Positions 12,201-24,200 of a DNA stretch of 64,000 bases are shown here, in pieces. Origin of the DNA: Salminus brasiliensis (taxonomy: Eukaryota > Chordata > Actinopteri > Characiformes > Bryconidae). Each line of letters opens with the position of its first letter. The stretch's first letter is position 1. The position numbers and the translations under genes were made by a program. Where the stretch lies: assembly GCF_030463535.1 (NCBI RefSeq), contig NC_132879.1, positions 40,206,597 through 40,270,596 of the forward strand. Direction: 5' to 3'. Under the pieces are notes generated by a model that had not been told where the DNA came from, made no database searches, and worked only from the letters and a program-made list of their open reading frames with translations.

Positions 12201-15200
12201 CAATGCAGCTTTCATGCTTCTCTTCAAGGATTTAATTAAACTTTTTGCCTCCTACAATGATGGAATTATCAACTTATTAGGCAAGAGACGCTGTACTGAA
12301 ACTGCTTTTCTGCTAAAAGATGTATATTGGTATTAATGGGCTACTTCTTTCAAAGTGCCATCAGTAAACTATAGAATGCTGTGATCTGTGTTTTTGCAGA
12401 GAAGTATTTTAAAATGAAGAAGTCCGACTGTAAGGATTCTCTTGATATCTACAAGAAGTTCCTGACTCGAGTGACTAAGATTTCAGAGTTCATGAAAATT
12501 GCAGAGGTATTAATTATTCTTTATCGGTGGCCCCTCCTGGAAATCTACCTTCCTGCAGGTTTCACTTCCAACCTAAATCTAACCCACATCATACAGCTAA
12601 TCAAGTACTTCTGAACACAATAGTTAGGGTTGGAGCTGAAGTCTACATGTAGCTCTCCAGTTGCAGGGTTGATGTTCACTTGGGGTTTAACAAATTCCAT
12701 GCTTTAGTTTGCACACTTGGGGATCCCAAACAACACTACAGTTGTCATAGCAACACAGACATAACTGGGACGGTATCCGAAAAGAATGTTTACTGATCTA
12801 TGTAAAATGGACAATTTTACTAATTTACTAATGTAATACATACTGTTTTTAATTGATTAATCAGGTGTTTTAAAGTTGTGTTTTGTTCTGAGTATAATTA
12901 TTATCTTTTCCAGCAAGTTGGAGTGGACAAAAATGACATTCCTGACATATCTTATGTAAGTCATCAGTAATGTTTTTCACTTTCTTACACACTCAGGCAT
13001 TTGCATATGTTATACATTCCCTTATTGATTTGCATTAAAAATGGCATGTATTTGTGTTTGCAGTACTATCTATAATCCAGCACCGATGTTTATTACAATG
13101 CAATGACATGTATTCTAATACTCTGTATGCATGTATGTGTCATGTTTATTAATCATGTATATATGTAGTTAAAAGACAACAATAACTCTTATTGTATTAT
13201 TGTCAATAAGAAGTTTACAGGGTGGTTTATATTGTGGACTTTCTGAAAGCTTGTGTGCTGCTAATAGGGCTTTGGAGATGTGAAAAGAATTAGATAAAAT
13301 ATTTTTTTGGCATTTTGGTGAAAAATTATGTTCCGCAATGTCAGGGGTTAGCATATCAGTACCAAGCATAGCTGTTGATGCCTGCTTTTAAGGCCAGGTA
13401 AACCCTGGTAGTGGGATAACCAGTACAGTATCCAAAAAGAAAAGAAACTGAAAAAAAGAATAAAAGAGAAAACAACTCCAAACTAAAAAAAAAGGAAAGG
13501 GAGTTGAAAATAAAAATAAAATATTAAATAAAATCAGCTTCCTCTCACAAAAGAGAAGGTGTATTTACATTTGATTATTTTATGTTGGGTAATCTGTTCT
13601 TTGTTTAAGTCGCCATCTTTGAGTCCCCTTTGTCTGTTTTCTGCCGGTTTCCTCCCAGTAATTTTAGAAGTAATATTCCACCCGTCATCCCCACAGCTAC
13701 CATTCCTATCGTTCCCACTTCACACCTTACCTAGATGTGGTTAAAATTCATATATGCACCTCCCATAATTATGTTAATATATTATTTATATGCTCATATT
13801 TAGTGTGTTTTGTTCTGCTCCCTGGCCATCCTGTAACACCCCAGATTCACTCTCTTTCTCTCTGAAATGGCTTAAACACTTTTCAGTTAAAAAAAAAAAC
13901 TTAGTTTGGATTAAACAGCTATATTTTATTTCATGAAGTATGCAAACGTAGAAGAAAACAAATTGTTAAACTAAAATCCAGTAAAAACGTGCTTAAAAAA
14001 CAAATGTCATTTTTTCCACTGTGGTTCATTGTCACAGAATGAAATAGGAAGAACACCATCCTGTTCCTCCTATTTCATTCTGTGACTAAAAATAGGAAGA
14101 ACTAAAATATATATGGTCAAAGCAGTATTATTCTTGCTTTTATTCCCATCCATATTGTCTTCCATGTGCTGATCCACTGCAGTTTTCCTCCTGCTTTCTT
14201 TGTTTCCAATTTCCCACCCACTAGCTAGTGCCCTATCACATAATGTCACCAAAGAGGGTAAAGGCTAGCACATACTAACACATTAATATTTGGAAGACAA
14301 AGAGGTGTCACATGATTGCAATAGTTAAGATAACTGTGATATTTACAATTGTGCTTAATGTTGTATCACCACAGAATCACTGTAAATATAAGTATGTTAA
14401 ATATGTATATTACTTAGCCCTATCCGCAATCACCAGCTTTAATGTCCATACATGACATCTGGCAAATGGAATATTTTTTTTCTGTATTTTTTCTTATTGA
14501 GTTAGAAAATCAATTTTACGTCTAGGTTCAAGTAGAAGTAACTCTTACTGGGTTTTCCTCCTCCTTCCTCTTCCTCCTTGATGCTGGGTATCCTTAGTGT
14601 CTTCATCCTGGGGTTGTGACTGACCTAGCAGACTCAGACAATGAGGACTGCCCCTTTAACAACAGCCGGGAAGAGGGCCCGGTAACCATTCTGGTAGCAG
14701 AGTCGCCCAGGCTGTGTCTCAATGCATTGCTTTCTTGTTTTTTTTTTAAACAAAAACAACAAACCACATTGTGTTCTGCCTTTCCATTATGTTGTCAAGA
14801 CGTAAAGAGTAACAACATGGTTTCTGCTACAAAACAGAAACGTAAACAAAAAAAGTATTTCTGTGTTTGTCACCTTTACTTCAGTGACCCAAACACAGGC
14901 TGACCGTAGTAATGTGCCTTTGCAAAATCCCTTTTACCATGCTTCTGAGTCCTAAGAGCTAAGTACTTTCTGATATAAACTTGCAAAAGGTGCAAAATGG
15001 ATGTTCTGACATGGCTTTGTTCTTTGGTACTGAGCCATAACATCTGTGTCTGTAGCAGAGCTGAATCTGAGTGATTATTTTTATTGTTATTTTGTTGTTA
15101 TTTTAATAGTAACAACACTAATGTAATTTATTGTTATTAAACTAATTTTAGGGTTTAAAGGTGTAGTTATTTTTTTAACATGCTTACTGTATATCTTATT

Positions 15201-18200
15201 CAGAACCAGACACTATACAAGACGCTGTATGTAGCTCACAGAACTAGCTTTTTTCCCCAGCAAGATTTCTGGGCGGTGATTACTTCAAGAACACTTGCAA
15301 AATGTGGCAGCTAAATGAAAGAATCAATGAGTTGGGATTCAGCATTGGTGCTAGACCTGCTAGACCATAAGTCTGCTGTGTGACTGTGTGCTATTCTGAT
15401 TTGAAGTGTCTTTCAGATCCGTTAGTGGTCTTGGTAATGTTATCATTTCAAAGCAGAGTAAGTAATGCTTGAATGTGTGCTTAGGTGTGCTATTGCTATC
15501 TGTCTTTGTGCAAATGCAAGTTTGAGGTATTCTGCTTGGTTCATGTTGATGACCATTTATTTTATGTGTGTAATGCTTCTTAGGCTCCTAGCAGTATTCT
15601 GGAGTCTCTGGAAACACACATGAACAGTCTGGAAGGAAAGAAGGGGTAAGATTCAGGGCTTCTTTAGTGATATGGGTAATGCATAGAGGGAATTCACAGC
15701 ATAAAAACAACTTTTTTCTCTCTCTGTGTGTCATTCGGATTTTCAGAGAGGGGTGAGTCCTTGATCTTGTTCTTTGTTTATACTTACTTATTTGTAACTG
15801 TATATTAAGTCCATTGTCTGAAAAATTGTTCTTTCTTTTTCCACCTCTTAGATCTCCAACAAAGGTGAACTTGCTTTGCACCATTCTACACACGTCTATG
15901 CACATTCAGATGAACATGGGCATAAACCCACACCCTAATTTTTTTACCATGCCACAGGGATCGCCCACCAACAATGTGTCTCCGACTTCCACTCCCGCAA
16001 AATCGGGAGGCGCTGTTCCCACCCTGGAGCCACCACCCACCGAGGCTGTGCCCGCACCCGCTGAAGCTGCCACTGAGTGAGTGACCACTTCTTGTGTCAT
16101 AGGTTATACATGAATAAATATGTAAATAATCACATTTACATCTCTATTCTGGTGACTGAAAAGGGTCATGTTTAATTTAAAAATATTGAACAATTAGAAA
16201 ACTACTTCTCTTTTAGTTCTCTGTTGGACTTGGATCCACTGTCCTCTTCAGGGCCATCTGTAGGAGGTGCTTCAGCCGCTCCTACATCCTGGGGAGGTAA
16301 AGAGTTCCTGTGTACATTCACATGCCTTATGGGCCAGATTCACAAAGCGCACTGGAAATTGTGACGTTAAAGGAAATAGCGTTGCCATTACACATTTGCT
16401 AGTTCATAAATGAAGATCATTGTAAATTGTATTATTTCTGTGTCTGCAATGGTTGCACCTTAAAGTAACATAATTCACTAATTAGAAGGTTATCTTGAGT
16501 ACTGAATAACTGGAAGCATTTATACATGCTGCATAAATATTTTAACAACCAACAACAACTTTCTTAGTAAACATGCATTTAGTTTGTTTCTCATTTCCAC
16601 TTTTTTGTGCTGTGCTGCAGACCTTCTGGGATCGGGTGAGTGTTGTTTTTACAGTGGCTGTGTTCAAAATGTCTGTATGCAAGGTGCTTACCACACCCTA
16701 TGCAGAGAAACGCTACTTAATCATAGATATATTTATATTACGTTATTACAGTGTACATTGCAAATGATTTGCATTATGTCACTGTAGCATAGCTGAAACG
16801 TAACCCATAGTCTAAAATGATTGTTGTTGTTGTTTTTAGATAAATAGATAGATAGATACTTTATTGATCACTAAGGAAATTTTGTGATTTATTTAAAATG
16901 TCAATTACATTTTATAATAAATTAGCTACTTAGTTACAGTTATAATTTATGTAATTTAACCCTCACTGCAAATAAGGCTTGTTAGCAAAATGTACAAACT
17001 CTTAGCTGTTTGCAATAAACCAGAACAATTTAAATAGCTCAGCTTAAATAAAATAAGAAGTGCTTTAAAAGGACACTTTTAGTGACTACTGCAGTTTCTG
17101 AATTATTTAACCCTGTGAACAGAATCCCTCCTAATATCACATATTTGCAAATTAGGTGGCAAATCAAAGCCCTCATTTGTGGCATCAAGGAATGCTTGAG
17201 TAAAAACACTTTGAATACCTGGACTGTATAGGGGTTTGTCCCAAAAAGAGTTTAGAGAAGAAAGGATACAAAGATAATTATACAACAAGAGAGCAAGAGC
17301 AGATAAGAGATAAGGTCCTGTATTAGTCCCACAGTGGGAAAATTCACAGTGACACAGCAGCAAAGGGATAGCAAGACACTTGGGTACAAAAAGTAGATCT
17401 ATTGTCTGTATATATACAATATAAATAATAAAAGTAAAAACTAAGTTACAAAAAAAAGGAATAATATTATTTACAGATAATTGCACATTAACTGCATATG
17501 GGGATAAATATTGTACATATTGGACATTGTAATGCTACTTTTGGAACTCTTATTTCCTGTAAGTCTGTAGAGTTTAATTGTGTTTGTATGTGGTTCGCTG
17601 GGAGCAGTACTGGTTGTAGAGTCTGACGGCAGCAGGAATGAAGGACCTTCAATACCACCCATTCAAACACTTGGGAAGTAGCCTGTAGCTGAAGGGTTTG
17701 CCCAGTGCTGCCAGAATAAAATCCATAAAAGATGATGTGAAAAGTTCTCAGAAGTGCTCCCTGCACTCCTAGTGACTTCAATCTCCTCAGTAGGTAGAGT
17801 CTGCTCTGCCTTTTTTGTAAAGTGTAGCAGTGTTAACTGACCAGTCCAGTTAGTTGTTTAGGTGAACACCCAGGTAAACAGAATGTTCTTAAAGATACAG
17901 CTGGAAGCAGAGTTAACAAGTTCACCAGATTCCTGAGGAGACAGGCAGTCAAAAACCGCAAAAGACTTGGTAGAAGTTTTAGATTTAGTGAAAGCAGGTT
18001 TTAGTTTGCAGTGTAAAGCACATACTAAACAAGGAAGGTCTCCATGCCTATACATCTCTCCTGACCCAAAAGCACAAGAACAGTTGACTACAATCTGCAC
18101 CTAACCAGCAGGCATGAAACATGATCCTAGGAGAAAATAATATGCCTTCTGTGAGGAAGCTGAAGGTTGGGCATCATTGGACCTTCCAACAGGACAATGT

Positions 18201-21200
18201 TTCTAAGCATACTTCAATGTCCACCAAGGCCTGGTTTCAGACTAAAGACACTTGTCATGAAGGGATTAAAATATGCTGGGACTATAGATGTCATCAAAAG
18301 TGTCGTTTTGTGTTGAATTTGGAAAAAAACAACAGTTGTTTTGAGCTATTTAAGTTGTTCATATAATAGCTATATTTTTTGCAATAAACAATATGTTCAT
18401 TGGCATAGTTGAATAATAAAGGTTTGGTACATGAAACTGAAATACCATGAACCTCAAACACTGTTGTGTTCTTTTTTTAAGGAAAACCTTAAAAATAAAC
18501 AGAACAGGGCTTAAAAACAGATCATTGTCAAAATCTATAGACTGTTTCAGACATTTCACCTTTTTTAAGTGTCCACAGTGACTAAATGTAACAGTTTAAA
18601 GAACATTTGTTCCACTCTGAAGGACAATACTGTGCACTCAAAACATAATCATTTGTCAGATGATGTTCATCATCCTAAAATAATTAATATGGCTAATTTG
18701 CTAATGGCATACTTACAACATGGCAACTTTTGTTATCTTTGGCAAGAACTGCAACTTCCAAGCGTTAAAAATGTTGCTGGATACACTAAGAGATTGCGTC
18801 AAAAATCAAGCCAGTAGATTTCCTTTCATGTCACCTCTTCTTTCAGCCTTGTCTTAGGTCAAATCTCTCTTTTTCTCTTCCTCTTAAATGTGCTTCTGTC
18901 CTCTGTTTGTTCTGTTGTGTTGTGTGTCATTTTATGCTTCTGTTTTGGGGTCATGGCTTATGTAGAATTTGGTTCCCTCACCACGGAGACTCTCCTCCCT
19001 GACCCCTCCCCCGCTGTAGACTCCGCTTGTCCTGCGACAGCCGCGCCTAGCGCCACAACCGGTGAGGCAGCCATCTCTTTAGCTCATCCCATTACCGCTG
19101 CCGGCTCTGCCTCCGGCTCAGCGGATTTCCTCGGAGGTCAGTAGAGAGGTTCTCTCTAGGAACCGCTAAATTGAGAAAGAGAATAGAAAAACAACAAAGC
19201 ACGTGCTCCATATGTGACTTGAATTCACATATGTATTCAGCATGTTCATATACTTATTGTGTCAAGAGGAGGTTTACTTTTCTGAATATAAGAATGTGGC
19301 AGGATCCCAGCATGTTTTAGGCTCCTATTAAAATGGGATTCTGCTTTTTTAATTATGGCTGTAACATGGACCAAAATTGTCTAAAGGCAAAGACCAGTTA
19401 TGAACCTGAAACTTACATACACTTAGGATAAGAATGTTGTTGTGAAAGGTTTGAAGTAAACTGGTGAACCATTTCGTTATAAACTTATAAACTTCCTTTA
19501 TAAACACAATCCCTGATGGATTCCACAAATGAATTTCTTCCTCCACTATATGGCTGCATGTGGATGCCACAATTTGTACTGGCAGAGAGTTGTACTAAAA
19601 ATGCAGCATTATTTTAAAACTGATATTTAAGTATATATATTTATTTAAGAGTTGAATGTTCAGTATTTCAATAATGATAATTATTGAACGCAAATATTTA
19701 CTATAAAAGAAGTGCCTCCTAGTATGACTCATTTTCTGACTGGCTGCCAGAACTGTATGTGATCTCTAATTTAATGTAAAGACAACCCAGAGTATTGTGC
19801 AGCTGTAGTGTAGATTATAGTGTAAGCATGCTCAGTTTATTTTTTAAATAGGGGTGTATCGGTACAAAAATCTTCACGGTTTAGTATTTAAAATAAGTTC
19901 ATTTGACTGTTAAAAGGGCAGAATGTTGCTGAAATACTTGTTCATTTTTAGCTGTTTTACTTTAAAACAGAACAATGAGAGAATAAAGGGAGTAAATACC
20001 GACCATGTGAGTCACTCTCTCTACACAGCGACAGCTGAAGGAAGAGAGAGGAGGGGAGCAAACAAGACTACAGTTACCCTAGCAATACTGCTAAAGCTCT
20101 CTGGTTCCCATAATACCATGTTTCCTGGTGGCACACACGCTTGTGAAATTAGCGTAATGTATTCTCTGTAATAATGTGTTCTCTGTTTGATTGTGTGTAC
20201 TGAACAGTGTCCTTTTACATGTACCGATACACCCCAACTTTTAAGTTTTCTCAAATAGCTATAATATAATTATTGGAACCTCTTAAAAAAATAGGTTTCC
20301 TCTCAATTGCACTTTCCACTTTTTTTGCATGTCACTTATGTTCTCATCTTTTTCTGACTTTTTATTCCTCTAAGATTCAGTTTCTTCTTTTCTCCTTCCT
20401 TTCTCTCTCTGCTCTTTGGTTTGATTCATCATCTGGACTGTTGATTCCTGTTGGGGATTCAGGCGCATTTGCGAGTCCACCAGCTGACTCTGCAGAGAGC
20501 GGGGCTGCAGCCACCACAGCTACTCCTGCTGCTGAGGCTACTGCTGGAACTGGTGGGTGGTGATGAGAATGTGGTTGGTGATGGAGACCTTTTGTCTATG
20601 TTATGTCATTAAACCTGTGTTGTGCGTACAGTGTGCTCCAAAATTATTACCCCCAGCAAAGATATAATGTTACATGGTTGTTGACAAGTTTTTATATAGA
20701 TTTATAATTAATAAGGTTAGATTAGGAACCCCCCTTTCTGATGATTACAATCTTGAAGGTGGAAGGAACTACAGCTGTTTTTGTTTGGGTTTTGTGAACA
20801 GCTTGTGTCAAATGTTTACATTTGTAAGGAATTAGCACGTTTCACAGCAGGGGGTATCCAGCTTCAGAATTCTTAAGTGATTAAAAATAAATGAATACAA
20901 TCACCACAGGCGACACAGTTCGTGTATTGACAGGGTCTCTGACGTTACCTTTGGATTGACCGCTATTAAGTTCTGGTGACACAGGTTGGGTAGTGTTAGA
21001 GGCAAACTACAAGTTGTATTAGCTACACGTTGTTAACTACAGGGTACCTACAAGTTGTACCTACTGGTCTGGTTAAACTGTCCATTTAGGCTAATAAACT
21101 AGAGACATTCTATTATACACACCCCGTTCACAACTATAAATCATGTCTTTCTGTTTGAAAAGAAATGGATTTTAAAACATGCTTTCTGAACTCCACAGGG

Positions 21201-24200
21201 ATAACAAGTTTCTTTTTTGTTTTATTATTCCTCATTTCTGACCTTATCTTGCATCTCCCAGCTCTCCTGCCCTTAGGATTTTGCAGGGCAACTTTAGAAT
21301 TTATCACATCCATATTGTTTTCGTGAAGTTTGGTTTGCAGCGCGTCCCAGCTCTCAGTGTCTTTTCATTGACTGAGCGGAACTGGCAATGCTTCTAACCA
21401 CTAATTTAATTTATTTCCTGTTTTTTATTTACAGTGATGTTCTCTAAACATATCTTTTCTCTCCTGTTAAGACCCCTTTGCCCCACCTCCAGGTCATTCA
21501 GCAGTTTCTCCACAGTTGGACCTGTTCTCCATGCAGCCTGTAGAGAGTAGTGCCTCATGCTTCAGCTCGGTGGCGCCCCCCACTGTTCAGACCCCATTTA
21601 CCTCTAACAGCCCCATCAACACAAGCCCTGCAGCCCTCTCAACAGATCTGTTTGGTGGTAAATGCTTGCTGTGTGCCTCTCCCTGAAAGGACCTGAACAA
21701 AGGTTATCATTGCTGTTGTAAGAAAACCTTGTCCAAAAATGGTCACTTTACCTTCTTAGCATCTGTTCCTTAACTGATAAAACTAATGTAATTTGGTTTA
21801 GCCCCTTGATTTTTAATACAATCTGTGCTGGCAATTATTTTGACAAGGTTTTCCTATGACAATTATATGACGTTTTGCGAGAGAGAGAAATTATTGCATG
21901 GCATGTTTCTATACTCAACTGACCTGCCTTCCAATTTATAATGTTTTAGATGCAGTCTATCATTTTCAGATTAAACAGTGGTGTGATTTATGAAGCCATG
22001 TGGAATATTTTTTTGAAAAGCAGCTTTTGTTGCATGTTTGTGTCAACAAATACACATTTTTGTGAGAATAATCTGATGTAGTTTATTTTTCATTGTATTG
22101 CACAGAGGTCCACAGAGGTGGTTTGGTGTGTTGGCATGTTTTGTGTGGATTACTGTGGCATAACTGATATAAACTTATTAACTTTCTGTTTTATTTGGGT
22201 TCATTTGCAAGTAATGTGTTTAGTTTCATTTCCTTTTTCACTCATCAACTTTATGTCTATGCTTGTTTGTTGTCTCCGGTTCCCGTTTTCTTGCCTCTAG
22301 GTTTTAGTAGTTCTGTGCCTGAACCAGCCATCCCCAAATCAGACCCTGCTCCCAGTCTAGACCTTTTTTTGTCAGGTACAGGACACCTCCGGTGTGTGTT
22401 TGTGTCCTCTCACACATCTTCTCACCATCTCCGCTGCTTACTTTTCTCTTTCTGTTCTGTCCTTGGCTACTGAAAGACATCTAAACATGTTCATCCCCTA
22501 GGGTGGCCAAAAAGAGCTGACTTCTTTTCCCGCGCCTGCACACACAGAGACACACATTTCACACTCTTCCCTTGTTCTCTCTCATTAGCTCATCTCCCCC
22601 TGGGATTTCTGTGATTGATAATAGCATCGTTGGTCATTCATCTTTAAACCAAAAATATATCATTTATGCAGTTTCCTTTTTATCTCAGATGTATTCGCTC
22701 AGACAACAGCTACACTGGCTAAGTTCATTGCTTCATTAGGAGCTATAGTTTAACTAAACAATGATGGAATCTTACACCCACCCATTGTGCAACTACTTGT
22801 CTGTATAGTTGCACACATAACTCAAACCATATTGAGTTACTGTGCCTTTTAAAATATGAACTATGAATATAACTTGCCAAACAAAGATATGAAAGATATG
22901 TCTTCTCCTGTACTTTCATGTTATTGATTGTTTTTAGCAGACAACTGTATATGATGTGTTGAAAGCTTATGTAGACTATGGACTAATTTCCATTTTGATC
23001 GTCTTGTTATAGATGTGTTCTGCCCCATTCCTGCAGCTCTCTCGTCTCCCATGAGCTGGCCAGACAGCGGGGCATCTTTGGACGTGGTTAGGGGTGGGTA
23101 ATGAAAGGGGGCTTTATCTAGAGTGTGGAGAGTGTTTTTTGGTTGTGGCCACTTTTGATTGCATGTGTTCACATGATCCTTATTTCAGTGGTCTTGAAGA
23201 CTGTGGAAAGCAGTTGGGAAGTTTTCCATAAATTTTTCTGCACATTTCTGTGTTAGGGATCATAGCAACTCTGAGCTTGTGTGTGTGTGTGTGTGTGTGT
23301 GTGTGCACAAGCGTGTTCACACAGATGTATTCCTCTTTTGCCTCCAAATGTCTGACACTTGTTCTATGTCTCTGGGGTTTTCTCTCAGTGTGTCGGAGAT
23401 GGCTCACTCTTAACCATTCTCTACCCTCATGCTGCACGAATGCTCTCTCTTTGGCCTGATCTGGTTTGGTGTGATCTACCTGCAGACTCTGCTGGTGATG
23501 GGCAGCCTTCAGCTCCAGTGCCAACAGCATCTGCTGGAGGAGATCTGATGGGAGGTAAGCTGCCCCTTTTTTTATCTGTCCCGTTTGCTTATCTCCCATG
23601 TTTTTTTTTGTTCTGTGTACCATGAACAGTATTTCTGATACAGATTTCATTGTGGCAGCATGTTTTAACTGTATAAAGTGTGCTTAGGCCTGGGCGATAA
23701 ACTATAGCTAGTTATCGTAATTAGAGGATTTTTTCCAATAATCAAAAATGTAAATCTTGCAAAGCATGTGTTTTTATTTAGTGAAGTATAAATGCCCCAT
23801 TCCAGTTTCTTGGCCCCCAATCTAAGCTGTATACTTTAATAGCAACTATCAGGCGATATTTAATCTTTATTTTATTGATTATACAGATCTGAAATAGTTA
23901 GGCTTCAATATTCTTTTAATCATGGATGTTAAACTGTGGTGTGACTGTATTGTTATTGCTAAATTTGCATCTTTCATGTCATTGAAGGCAAATTAACACT
24001 TCAATACAGTAGAACTGCAGCTATTGAATGTTTTCATTCTCACAAAACCACCTCAAATCCATGTCCATAAATGCTCATTACTTCAATATATGAATAATCT
24101 ATTATATATGCAATATGTTTTTTTGTTTGTTTTTGTTTTTTTTAATTAAAAAATATTTATCATTATTACTTCAACTGTTTAAAATGAACCAAAACAACAG

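Noticed and set aside
23180-23650. 156-codon frame on the - strand
   Set aside because: Antisense to snap91 exon 23486-23554 and to a GT microsatellite (poly-His/Thr), so a shadow frame.
23685-23740. Miniature transposon end 'ggcctgggcgataaactata'
   Set aside because: Resembles a common fish MITE terminus, but no partner terminus could be found nearby.
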